Positions 14,528-22,235 of a DNA stretch of 22,344 nt are shown here, piece by piece. The notes beneath the pieces were generated by a model. The model was given only the letters and a program-made list of their open reading frames with translations, was not told the DNA's origin and ran no database searches. The position numbers and the translations under genes were made by a program. How positions within the stretch are numbered: the first letter of the stretch is position 1; each line of letters begins with the position of its first letter. The stretch comes from Desulfobulbaceae bacterium UBA5628 (GTDB lineage: Bacteria; Desulfobacterota; Desulfobulbia; Desulfobulbales; Desulfurivibrionaceae), in the NCBI GenBank assembly GCA_002421565.1, contig DIKC01000167.1, forward strand, positions 2,766 to 25,109. The letters are read 5' to 3'.

Positions 14528-15736
14528 TTAAGCGGCGGCTTGCAGCTTGAACTTGGCCGTAAAAGTAAAGGCCGAACCTTTGCCGACCGAAGTTTTCACC
14601 TCGATCTCGCCGCCCATCAGCCGGACCAGACGCTGGGCGATCGCCAGCCCCAGGCCGGCCCCCCCGTGGATGCGGGTAAGAGAGCCGTCGGCCTGGCGGA
14701 AACTTTTGAAAATGCAGAAAATTTTATCATCCGGAATACCGCATCCAGTGTCTTTGACCGTAAAGCGGATGAGCGCCGCTTCCCGGTCGGCTTGCTGAAG
14801 ATCAACCGCCAGGGAGATTTCGCCTTGGTCAGTGAATTTTACGGCGTTGTCCAGGAGGGCGGCAAGCGCCTGCTCCAGACGGGCCGGGTCGCCCCGCAGC
14901 AGCACCGGCACCTGGTTGCCGCAGCCAAAGGTCAAGTCCAGCCCTTTGCCCTCGGCCTCCTTGGCGTAGCGGAGATTGAGGGTTGCCAGCACTTTGTCCA
15001 GGTTGAAATTTTCTTCCAGTAGTTTGGTCTTGCCGGAATCGAGGGTGGAAAGTTCAAGCACGTTGCTCAGCATTTGATTGAGGGCGGTGGCGCTCTGGTC
15101 GATGACGGTCAGGTATTCCTGGATCGCCGGCGATGGGTTCATTTCCATAATCACGTCGGTCAGGCCGATGATGTGATTGAGCGGGGTGCGCAGTTCGTGG
15201 CTGACATTGGCGATAAATTCCGATTTGAGGCGGGAGGCTTCCAGGGCCTCGTCGCGGGCCTTTCTCAACTCTTCCACCAAGTGGAAAAGTTCCACCGTGG
15301 CCGCCTGCACCTCGGCCTCCAGTCGCTGCTGGTAGGCCTTTTCCATCCGGGCGTAGTTACGGTGGAGCACCGCCTTGCCCACGGATTTGAGCAGCGCCTC
15401 GGGGTCGGCGGGCTTGAGCAGATAGTCGAAGGCGTCGTGCTTCACCGCGTGCATCGCGCTTTCCAGGTCGGCATAGCCGGTGTGGAGAATCACCGGCACT
15501 TCCTGGTCAAGCTCCCGCAGGTGGGCCAGGAGGGCGATGCCGTCCATCCCCGGCATTTTGATGTCGGAAAGGACCACATCGTATTGCCCTCCCTGTTTGA
15601 AGGTTTCCAGGGCCTCGATCCCGTTATGACAAATCTCGGTTCGGTAGCCGCCTTCCTGGAGTACGGCCCTGATTGACTTAAGTACCTGCTGATCGTCGTC
15701 CACCACCAGGATGGAGGAGTTTTCTTCCGTATGCAT
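14528..15736 (-). CDS. REC-HisKA-HATPase sensor kinase (cytoplasmic hybrid kinase)
   Basis: First gene of the leftward cluster, 402 residues and soluble. An N-terminal receiver (8-122) has VVDDD, phospho-acceptor Asp58 (LSDIKMPGMDG) and Lys108 (YLLKPA). A coiled-coil-like helix (about 125-175) then leads to HisKA with His180 in FIANVSHELRTPLNHIIG. The ATPase domain has N297 (LLDNAVKF), G1 DTGCGI and G2 GGAGLGLAIAQRL. Kinases with an N-terminal REC and no sensor domain usually take their signal from another kinase or HPt through the REC, so this one may be an intermediate in a relay. I chose the ATG at 15736; the frame stays open to a TTG at 15781, but similarity begins right after 15736. The ribosome-binding site is weak (AAGG). 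A sigma-54-like promoter lies about 70-85 bp upstream, and the next gene is 40 bp downstream. Confidence 0.93.
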   Translation of the reverse strand: MHTEENSSILVVDDDQQVLKSIRAVLQEGGYRTEICHNGIEALETFKQGGQYDVVLSDIKMPGMDGIALLAHLRELDQEVPVILHTGYADLESAMHAVKHDAFDYLLKPADPEALLKSVGKAVLHRNYARMEKAYQQRLEAEVQAATVELFHLVEELRKARDEALEASRLKSEFIANVSHELRTPLNHIIGLTDVIMEMNPSPAIQEYLTVIDQSATALNQMLSNVLELSTLDSGKTKLLEENFNLDKVLATLNLRYAKEAEGKGLDLTFGCGNQVPVLLRGDPARLEQALAALLDNAVKFTDQGEISLAVDLQQADREAALIRFTVKDTGCGIPDDKIFCIFKSFRQADGSLTRIHGGAGLGLAIAQRLVRLMGGEIEVKTSVGKGSAFTFTAKFKLQAAA

Positions 15737-15804
15737 GGCGCGCCTTTTTGTTTGAGTGATGGCGGGTGCGAGCCGGGTCAAGCTCGGGGAATACGCAAGC
15801 TAAA

Positions 15805-15820
15805 AGCAAGGATGGTGCCA
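15805..15820 (-). promoter_or_regulatory. Sigma-54-type (-24/-12) promoter for the leftward chemosensory operon
   Basis: The minus strand reads TGGCACC-ATCC-TTGCT, which matches the RpoN consensus TGGCACG-N4-TTGCW except for one base and keeps the required GG/GC spacing. Transcription would start near 15794, leaving a leader of about 58 nt before the ATG at 15736. It points into the che cluster. Promoters of this class need an enhancer-binding activator, none of which is encoded in this window. Confidence 0.72.
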
Positions 15821-15857
15821 ATGGCAAATCGTCTTGAATTATCGAATAAAACAGGCA

Positions 15858-15874
15858 CGGAAGAGTCTCTTCCG
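15858..15874. promoter_or_regulatory. Operator-like inverted repeat in the divergent intergenic region
   Basis: CGGAAGAG-T-CTCTTCCG is a perfect 8-bp inverted repeat around a single central base. It lies upstream of both divergent transcription units: about 40-55 bp upstream of the sigma-54 element, and ahead of the rightward promoter candidate. Its symmetry suits a dimeric DNA-binding protein, perhaps an activator site. It is too tight-centred to form a good RNA hairpin. The binding protein is unknown. Confidence 0.45.
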
Positions 15875-15903
15875 GCCTGGGCAATAATCCCGGGTTGGGA
15901 AAT

Positions 15904-15932
15904 TTTACAGAGTAAAAAATACATGGTCTAAG
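15904..15932 (+). promoter_or_regulatory. Candidate sigma-70 promoter for the tandem-SBP sensor kinase
   Basis: TTTACA (15904-15909) and TCTAAG (15927-15932) are separated by 17 bp, matching the -35 and -10 consensus at five and four of six positions. Transcription would start near 15939, about 78 nt before the ATG at 16017. The local sequence is more AT-rich than the genes around it. No better candidate was found, but such matches occur by chance. Confidence 0.35.
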
Positions 15933-16016
15933 CTTCGGCAAGAGCGTTCTTGCGTTGAATCTTTGGATAGGATAGTTTGAAAAGTGATCGGTAAAATCAA
16001 AACAGGGTAAGGATCA

Positions 16017-19000
16017 ATGCGGATAGCCGCCTGGAAAACTTTGTTTATTGTCATGTTTTGCCTTGGGCTCCACGTCCAGGCGGCCAAGGCCCAGGAACCG
16101 ATCCGCGGCGCCGCCGAGGATGATTTCCCGCCTTTTTCGGTGGTCGACAAGGCCGGCCAGGCCGACGGCTTTGCGGTTGAATTGCTGCGGGCCGCCCTGG
16201 CGGCCATGGGTCGGGAGGTTTCCTTTCGCCTGGGGCAGTGGTCCGAGGTGCGGGGCTGGCTGGAAAAGGGCGAAGTGCAGGCCCTGCCCCTGGTCGGCCG
16301 CACGCCGGAGCGGGAAGCGATCTTTGATTTCACCTTTCCCTATATGTCGGTGCATGGGGCGATCGTGGTCCGGGAGGAGAGCCGGGGGATCGTCGGCCTG
16401 GATGATCTGCGCGGGAAAGAAGTCGCGGTCATGTCGGGCGACAACGCCGAGGAGTTTCTCCGGCGGGAGGAGCGGGGAATAAACATTCACACTACCCCCT
16501 CCTTTGAGGTGGCCCTGCGGGAACTCGCCCAGGGCCTTCATGACGCGGTGGTGGTCCAGCGGCTGGTGGCCCTGCGCTTGATTCAGGAGGGCGGCCATCG
16601 CAATCTTAAAATCATCGACCGGCCCATCGAGGATTTTCGCCAGGACTTCTGCTTCGCGGTCCGGGAGGGCGACCGCGATACCCTGGCCCTGCTCAACGAA
16701 GGGCTGGCCCTGGTCATGGCCGACGGCGCCTACCGCCGGCTCCACGCCAAATGGTTCGCCGCCTTGGAATTAGGCGGCAAGGGTCCGATCGTGATCGGCG
16801 GCGACCAAGCTTACCCTCCCTATGAGTATCTGGACGAGGAAGGCCGGCCGGCCGGTTACAATGTCGATCTTTCCCGGGCCATTGCCCGCCGGATGGGGCT
16901 TGAAATCGAAATCCGGCTGGGTCCCTGGCCGGAAATGCGCGAGGCCCTGGCCCGGGGCGAGATCGACGTCCTCCAGGGGATGTTCTTCTCCCACGCCAGA
17001 AACCGGACTTTCGACTTCAGCCAACCCCATTTGCGCAAGGACGGAGTGGCGGTGGTACGGGCCGGGCGGGCGGAAGCGCCGGCCACCCTGCCCGAATTGG
17101 TCGGCAAGCGGATCGTGGTGGCGGCCGGGGACATCATGCATGATTTCGCCCTGGAGAACGGGCTTGGCGAGTACCTTACGGTGGTCGATACTCCCGAAAC
17201 AGCCCTGCGGGAGCTGGCCGAGGGCCGGCATGACTGCGCCCTGCTTCCCCGCCTGAGCGCCCATTACTGGATCAAAAGGCACGGCTGGGAAAACCTGCGG
17301 GTGGGCAAGGGCGCGCCGCTTACCTCGGATTACAGCTATGCGGTGCGGAAAGGGGACAGCGCCTTGTTGGCCCAGCTTGGCGAAGGGTTGAAGGCGATCG
17401 GCGAAACCGGCGAATACAAAAGCATTCAAGAGCGCTGGATGGGGGTGCGGGAGGATTCATCCGCCGATCCGTGGGTGATTTTTCGCTATGTCGCAATGGT
17501 GGCCGGCCCATTGTGCCTTCTGGCCCTGGCATTTTATCTATGGTCCTGGTCGCTGCGCAAGCAGGTGGCAAAGCGCGTCGGCGAGTTGCGGGAAAGAGAG
17601 GCATTCATTCGGGCGGTCATTGACAATTTGCCGGTGGGGATCGCCGTCAATAGCGTTAGTCCGGAAGTCAAATTTTCCTATATGAACGACAATTTCCCCA
17701 GATTTTACGGGACGACCAGAGAGGCGTTGCAAAACCCCGACACCTTCTGGGAAGAAGTTTATGAGGATCCGGTTTTCAGGGAAGAAATCAAGCAGAGGGT
17801 GGTGGCCGATTGCGCCAGCGGCGATCCGGAGCGGATGCGCTGGGATGAGGTGCCCATTACCCGTAAGGGCAAAGAAATAAGCTACATCTCAGCCGTGAAT
17901 GTCCCGGTTCCCGACAAGGGGTTAGTGATTTCCCTGGTCTGGGAAATCACCGAGCTGGTAAGGGCTTCGCGGGAAAAAGAAAAATTGCGGGGTCAGTTGC
18001 TCCAGGCCCAGAAAATGGAGTCGGTCGGTCGGCTGGCGGGCGGGGTGGCCCATGACTTCAACAACATGCTGACCGTTATTATGTGCAATGCGGAATATGC
18101 CTTGGCCCAGCTTCCTCCAGGCGCCCCCCTCCATGACGGCCTTGAGGAAATCCATAAAGCCGCTGTCCGTTCCGCGGCCCTGACCCGGCAATTGTTGGCC
18201 TTTGCCCGCAAACAGGTCATTGATCCCAAGGTGCTTGAGTTAAACGAAACCGTGGCCGAGATGCTTAAGATGCTGCAACGGCTGATCGGGGAAGACGTCA
18301 ATCTGTTGTGGAAGCCCGGCCCGGCCGGCTTGAGGGTCAAAATGGACCCGTCCCAGCTTGATCAGATTCTGGTTAATCTTTGTGTCAATGCCAGGGACGC
18401 CATCAAGGATATCGGCAAGATCACCATCGAAAGCGATGTCGCGGTCTTTGACGAGGATTACTGCTTCAATCATCCGGGCTTTGTCCCCGGCGATTATGTC
18501 CTGCTGGCGGTCAGCGACGATGGCTGCGGCATGGATCGGGCGACGCTGGAGTTGATTTTCGATCCCTTTTTCACCACCAAGGAGCAGGGCCAGGGCACCG
18601 GCCTGGGGTTGGCCACGGTGTACGGTATCGTCAAACAAAATAACGGGTTCATCAATGTTTACAGTGAGCCGGGAAAGGGCACCACTTTCAGGATTTATCT
18701 GCCGCCGTTTACCGATGTAGACGTTTTGAGCCCAAAGGAAACCGCGGCAAGCGCGCCCCTTGGTCAGGGAGAAACGGTGCTGGTGGTCGAAGATGAGCCA
18801 GCCCTGCTTAAATTGACCAGCAGGATGCTCGATCAGCTTGGCTATACCGTCCTGGCGGCCGGTTCGCCCAAGGCGGCCCTGGCCTTGGTGGCCGAACACC
18901 ACGACGCCATTAAGGCGCTGCTCACCGACGTGGTGATGCCGGGGATGAACGGTCGCGAGCTGGCGGAGCGGTTGCGCCGCTTCTGCCCGGAGATCGGAGT

Positions 19001-19130
19001 CGTTTTCATGTCCGGTTACACCGCCAATGTCATCGCCCACCACGGCGTTCTGGACGAAGGGGTGATCTTCCTCCCCAAGCCCTTCTCCAAAGAAGATCTG
19101 GCCATGAAAATCCACGAAGCGATTTCGTAG
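16017..19130 (+). CDS. Hybrid histidine kinase with two tandem periplasmic SBP_bac_3 domains, PAS and REC (BvgS/EvgS-like)
   Basis: A 1037-residue sensor. A signal peptide (1-26, ending AAKAQ) is followed by two amino-acid-binding-type domains, about 28-250 and 257-478. Each shows the family layout: DDFPPF and DQAYPPYEY near the start, the ligand-carboxylate Arg region (GRTPER and HARNRTFDFS), and the late acidic segment GLHDAVV and GRHDCAL. One TM segment (about 487-510) leads to a PAS domain (about 527-648). The kinase core has His679 (GGVAHDFNN), N box NLCVNARDAI (787-796) and GTGLGL (860-865). The REC (about 918-1037) has phospho-acceptor Asp971 (LTDVVMPGMNG). This resembles BvgS/EvgS, though those also end in an HPt, which is absent here; the free HPt at 5618-5974 could supply it. 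RBS AAGGA is close to the ATG. It is divergent from the che operon, so shared regulation or a shared pathway is plausible but unproven. Confidence 0.94.
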   Translation: MRIAAWKTLFIVMFCLGLHVQAAKAQEPIRGAAEDDFPPFSVVDKAGQADGFAVELLRAALAAMGREVSFRLGQWSEVRGWLEKGEVQALPLVGRTPEREAIFDFTFPYMSVHGAIVVREESRGIVGLDDLRGKEVAVMSGDNAEEFLRREERGINIHTTPSFEVALRELAQGLHDAVVVQRLVALRLIQEGGHRNLKIIDRPIEDFRQDFCFAVREGDRDTLALLNEGLALVMADGAYRRLHAKWFAALELGGKGPIVIGGDQAYPPYEYLDEEGRPAGYNVDLSRAIARRMGLEIEIRLGPWPEMREALARGEIDVLQGMFFSHARNRTFDFSQPHLRKDGVAVVRAGRAEAPATLPELVGKRIVVAAGDIMHDFALENGLGEYLTVVDTPETALRELAEGRHDCALLPRLSAHYWIKRHGWENLRVGKGAPLTSDYSYAVRKGDSALLAQLGEGLKAIGETGEYKSIQERWMGVREDSSADPWVIFRYVAMVAGPLCLLALAFYLWSWSLRKQVAKRVGELREREAFIRAVIDNLPVGIAVNSVSPEVKFSYMNDNFPRFYGTTREALQNPDTFWEEVYEDPVFREEIKQRVVADCASGDPERMRWDEVPITRKGKEISYISAVNVPVPDKGLVISLVWEITELVRASREKEKLRGQLLQAQKMESVGRLAGGVAHDFNNMLTVIMCNAEYALAQLPPGAPLHDGLEEIHKAAVRSAALTRQLLAFARKQVIDPKVLELNETVAEMLKMLQRLIGEDVNLLWKPGPAGLRVKMDPSQLDQILVNLCVNARDAIKDIGKITIESDVAVFDEDYCFNHPGFVPGDYVLLAVSDDGCGMDRATLELIFDPFFTTKEQGQGTGLGLATVYGIVKQNNGFINVYSEPGKGTTFRIYLPPFTDVDVLSPKETAASAPLGQGETVLVVEDEPALLKLTSRMLDQLGYTVLAAGSPKAALALVAEHHDAIKALLTDVVMPGMNGRELAERLRRFCPEIGVVFMSGYTANVIAHHGVLDEGVIFLPKPFSKEDLAMKIHEAIS

Positions 19131-19156
19131 CAGCATCCGGAGCGTTCCGTAATTTG

Positions 19157-19378
19157 CTAAACCGTGGGCCGCTCTTCCAGTACTTCGTATACCAGCCGGT
19201 GTTCGTCATCGATGCGACGGGACCAGCAACCGGCAAGGGCGTATTTTAAGGCTTCCGGTTTGCCGACTCCCTCAAAGGGGATTCCCTGTTCGCGCTTTTT
19301 CGCCGCTAAAAGACGCTCTTTCATCGCCTCGCTTTTTAGGAGATAGGCGGTTTCTTTTTCCTTCCTGATGTTTTTCAT
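19157..19378 (-). pseudogene. Relic of a YefM-YoeB-like toxin-antitoxin pair (antitoxin tail fused to toxin C-half)
   Basis: A 73-codon open frame that reads as two joined fragments. Residues about 7-30 (EKETAYLLKSEAMKERLLAA) resemble the C-terminal end of Phd/YefM antitoxins. Residues about 33-68 (IPFEGVGKPEALKYALAG, then CWSRRIDDEHRLVYEV) match the C-terminal half of YoeB/Txe mRNA-interferase toxins, including the equivalents of Glu46 (GKPE) and Arg65 (EHR). The N-terminal half of the toxin is missing, and the frame stops before the terminal His-Tyr that the toxin needs for catalysis. No ribosome-binding site precedes the ATG. The simplest reading is an internal deletion that joined the two genes, leaving an inactive remnant. 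It could instead be a short expressed antitoxin-like protein. It lies alone on the minus strand between two rightward genes, in an otherwise gene-free stretch. Confidence 0.6.
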
Positions 19379-19456
19379 CGTATTGCGGCCCGGTTCAGTC
19401 TTTAAACAGTAGCATATGCCATCCCTTTTATTCAGCGGGCTGGTCGTCAGGTATGC

Positions 19457-19485
19457 TTTACAGCCATGCCGGAAACAGTTAAACT
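19457..19485 (+). promoter_or_regulatory. Candidate sigma-70 promoter for the P-type ATPase
   Basis: TTTACA (19457-19462) and TAAACT (19480-19485) are separated by 17 bp, matching five and four of six consensus positions. The predicted start near 19492 leaves a leader of about 23 nt with AGGAG placed 6 nt before the ATG at 19515. Position, spacing and ribosome-binding site all agree, which makes this the more convincing of the two sigma-70 candidates in the window. It also argues against the longer open frame from 19416, which begins upstream of it. Confidence 0.5.
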
Positions 19486-19514
19486 CAGCCTTTCGTCATA
19501 ACCAGGAGAATAAA

Positions 19515-22235
19515 ATGAAAGACCTGATTTCGCAACACTGGCACCACCTGCCGATTAACGAGGTGGTGGAACTTCTTGAAAGCGACCGGGAAAAGGGGCT
19601 CGACCGTTTCGCGGTCGAGAACCGGCTGGCCGAATACGGCCCCAACGCCATCACCGCCCGGAAGGGGCATGGCCCCCTGATCCGTTTCCTGCTCCAATTT
19701 CACCAGCCGTTGATCTATATCCTGATCGCGGCCGGGGTGATTACCGCCCTGCTCGGCGAGTGGGTGGATTCCGGGGTAATCTTCGGGGTGGTGCTGGTCA
19801 ACGCGGTGGTCGGTTATATCCAGGAAGCCAAGGCGCTCGATGCCCTGGCCGCCCTGGCCCAGACCATGACCACCGAGGCCACCGTTCTCCGCCAGGGGGA
19901 GAAAGTCCGGATTGCCGCCGCGCAACTGGTGCCGGGCGATATCGTCTTGCTCCAGAGCGGCGATAAGGTGCCGGCCGATTTGCGCCTGTTCAAGGTGCGC
20001 GACCTCCAGATCGCCGAGGCGGCCCTTACCGGCGAGTCGGTGCCGGTGGCCAAGGATCACGCCCTCCACGGCCGCGAAACCACCCTCGCCGACCGCCGCA
20101 ACATGGCCTACGCCTCCACCCTGGTCACCTACGGCCAGGGAATTGGGATCGTCACCGCCACCGGCGACGCTACCGAGGTGGGGCGGATTTCCCAATTGAT
20201 CGCGGCGGCCGATGATCTCGCCACTCCCTTGACCAGAAAGATCAGCGCCTTCAGCCGGGTGCTGCTTTACGTAATCCTCGCCCTGGCGGCGGTGACCGTG
20301 GTGGTCGGCCTGCTCCGGGGCCAGAGTTTCCTGGATATTTTTATGGCCGCGGTGGCCCTAGCAGTGGGGGCAATTCCCGAGGGGCTGCCGGCGGCGGTGA
20401 CCATCACCCTGGCGATCGGGGTGTCGCGGATGGCCAAGCGGCGGGCGATTATCCGCAAGCTGCCGGCGGTGGAAACCCTGGGCAGCACCACCGTAATCTG
20501 CACCGACAAAACCGGCACCCTTACCGAAAACCAGATGACCGTTCAGGAGATCATGGCCGGGGGCGAATTTTTCACGGTGAGCGGCGCCGGCTACAGCCCC
20601 GAGAGCGGGGAGATCAGCGGCAAGGAGCAGCCCGCCACCGAACCTTCTCCGGCCCTGCGGGAGTGTTTGCGGGCCGGTCTGCTTTGCAACGACAGCCGGC
20701 TGCTGAAGGGCGAGGAGGGCTGGCGGATCGAGGGCGATCCCACCGAAGGGGCGCTGCTGGTGGCGGCCCGCAAGGGCGGCCTCGGCGAAGAGGAAGAGAG
20801 CAACGCCTGGCCCCGGCTGGATGCGATTCCCTTTGAGTCGCAGTATCAGTACATGGCCACCCTCCATGACGGAGGCCCCGGCAAACCCCGCCGGGTCTAT
20901 TTGAAAGGCTCGCTGGAGGCGGTGCTGGCCCGTTGCCGCGGCCGGCTCGACGCCCAGGGCCAGGTGACGGACCTGAAGGATGTCCAGCCGATCCACCGGG
21001 CGGTGGAAGCGATGGCCGGTCAAGGCTTGCGGGTGCTGGCCCTGGCGATGAAGGAACTGGGGCCGGATGACCAGGAAATAAGCCATCGGGAGGTGGAAGG
21101 CGAGATGATTTTCCTCGGCCTCCAAGGGATGATCGATCCGCCCCGGCCCGAGGCGATTGCCGCGGTCAAGACCTGTAAAGCGGCCGGGATCATGGTCAAG
21201 ATGATCACCGGCGATCATCCCGCCACCGCTGTTGCCATTGCCCGCCAGGTCGGCCTTTTTTCTTCCGGAGCGGCCCGGCAGGCCCCGGTGCTGACCGGCG
21301 CCGAGCTGGCCAAGCTCAACGATAACGAATTGATCGCCAGGGCCGAGGATACGGCGGTCTTTGCCCGCGCCACCCCGGAGCAGAAACTGCGCCTGGTGGA
21401 GGCCCTCCAGGCCCGGGGCCAGGTGGTGGCGATGACCGGCGACGGGGTCAACGACGCCCCGGCCCTCAAGCAGGCCGACATCGGAGTGGCGATGGGAATC
21501 ACCGGCACCGAGGTGGCCAAGGAAGCGGCGGACATGGTGCTCACCGACGACAATTTCAGCTCGATCGAGGCGGCGGTGGAGGAGGGGCGGGGGGTCTTCG
21601 ACAATCTGGTCAAATTCATCGCCTGGACCCTGCCCACCAACCTGGGCGAGGGGCTGGTGATCATGACCGCCGTCTTTCTCGGAGTCACCTTGCCGATCCT
21701 GCCGGTGCAGATTCTCTGGATCAACATGACCACCGCCGGTTTCCTCGGCCTTTCCCTGGCCTTTGAGCCCAAGGAGCCGGGGATTATGCTCCGCCCCCCC
21801 CGGCGGCCGGATTCATCGATTCTGGACACCGATGTGGTGATTCGGATTATCCTGGTGAGCACCCTGATGCTGCTCGCCTCCTTTCTCCTCTTTAAGTGGG
21901 AACTCGCGCACGGCGCCTCCCTGGAGCAGGCGCGGACGGTGGCGGTCAACGCCTTTGTGATGATCGAACTTTTCTACCTCTTCAACTGCCGCTCCCTGGA
22001 ACACTCCCTGTTCAGTCTCGGCTTTTTCAGCAACCTCTGGCTGCTGGCCGGGATTGCGACCATGAGCACCATCCAGCTTTTCTACACCTACTTGCCGGTG
22101 ATGAACCGCCTCTTCCAGAGCGCCCCCATCGGGCCGGAGGCCTGGGGCCGGACGGTGGCGGCCGGACTGGCGGTGTTTCTCGTCATCGAGCTGGAAAAAA
22201 CCTTCTGGCGCAGCTACAAGGCCAAACAATCATGA
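19515..22235 (+). CDS. P2-type cation-transporting ATPase
   Basis: A 906-residue P-type ATPase of normal length. It has an N-terminal cation-ATPase segment, an actuator loop with TGES (172-175), PEGLP in M4 (288-292), the phosphorylation motif DKTGTLT (Asp331), KGS in the nucleotide domain (464-466), the DPPRP and TGD motifs, and the hinge TGDGVNDAP (Asp643, Asp647). About ten membrane helices are present, as in the Ca2+ (SERCA/PMR1)-like branch. Of the SERCA metal-site residues, M4 Glu289 and M5 Asn709/Glu712 (TNLGE) are kept, but the M6 motif reads NMTTAG: Ala741 replaces the Asp of NxxTDG. Ca2+ specificity is therefore doubtful, and the transported ion (Ca2+, Mn2+, Na+, H+ or other) cannot be assigned. 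I chose the ATG at 19515, with AGGAG 6 nt upstream, over an in-frame ATG 99 bp earlier. The stop overlaps the next gene by 4 bp. Confidence 0.95.
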   Translation: MKDLISQHWHHLPINEVVELLESDREKGLDRFAVENRLAEYGPNAITARKGHGPLIRFLLQFHQPLIYILIAAGVITALLGEWVDSGVIFGVVLVNAVVGYIQEAKALDALAALAQTMTTEATVLRQGEKVRIAAAQLVPGDIVLLQSGDKVPADLRLFKVRDLQIAEAALTGESVPVAKDHALHGRETTLADRRNMAYASTLVTYGQGIGIVTATGDATEVGRISQLIAAADDLATPLTRKISAFSRVLLYVILALAAVTVVVGLLRGQSFLDIFMAAVALAVGAIPEGLPAAVTITLAIGVSRMAKRRAIIRKLPAVETLGSTTVICTDKTGTLTENQMTVQEIMAGGEFFTVSGAGYSPESGEISGKEQPATEPSPALRECLRAGLLCNDSRLLKGEEGWRIEGDPTEGALLVAARKGGLGEEEESNAWPRLDAIPFESQYQYMATLHDGGPGKPRRVYLKGSLEAVLARCRGRLDAQGQVTDLKDVQPIHRAVEAMAGQGLRVLALAMKELGPDDQEISHREVEGEMIFLGLQGMIDPPRPEAIAAVKTCKAAGIMVKMITGDHPATAVAIARQVGLFSSGAARQAPVLTGAELAKLNDNELIARAEDTAVFARATPEQKLRLVEALQARGQVVAMTGDGVNDAPALKQADIGVAMGITGTEVAKEAADMVLTDDNFSSIEAAVEEGRGVFDNLVKFIAWTLPTNLGEGLVIMTAVFLGVTLPILPVQILWINMTTAGFLGLSLAFEPKEPGIMLRPPRRPDSSILDTDVVIRIILVSTLMLLASFLLFKWELAHGASLEQARTVAVNAFVMIELFYLFNCRSLEHSLFSLGFFSNLWLLAGIATMSTIQLFYTYLPVMNRLFQSAPIGPEAWGRTVAAGLAVFLVIELEKTFWRSYKAKQS

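Noticed and set aside
15737..15781. TTG start at 15781 for the REC-kinase
   Set aside because: It lies close to the predicted sigma-54 start point, has no good ribosome-binding site, and adds a non-receiver-like N-terminus.
16014..16745. 243-codon open frame on the - strand opposite the tandem-SBP kinase
   Set aside because: It lies entirely within the well-supported signal peptide and first binding domain on the other strand and shows no protein motif.
19137..19152. Small inverted repeat (CGGA-GCGT-TCCG) after the tandem-SBP kinase as a terminator
   Set aside because: Only a 4-bp stem and no T-tract; too weak to call an intrinsic terminator.
19416..19514. 33-residue N-terminal extension of the P-type ATPase
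   Set aside because: The ATG at 19515 has a well-placed AGGAG and family similarity starts there; the extension covers the candidate promoter.
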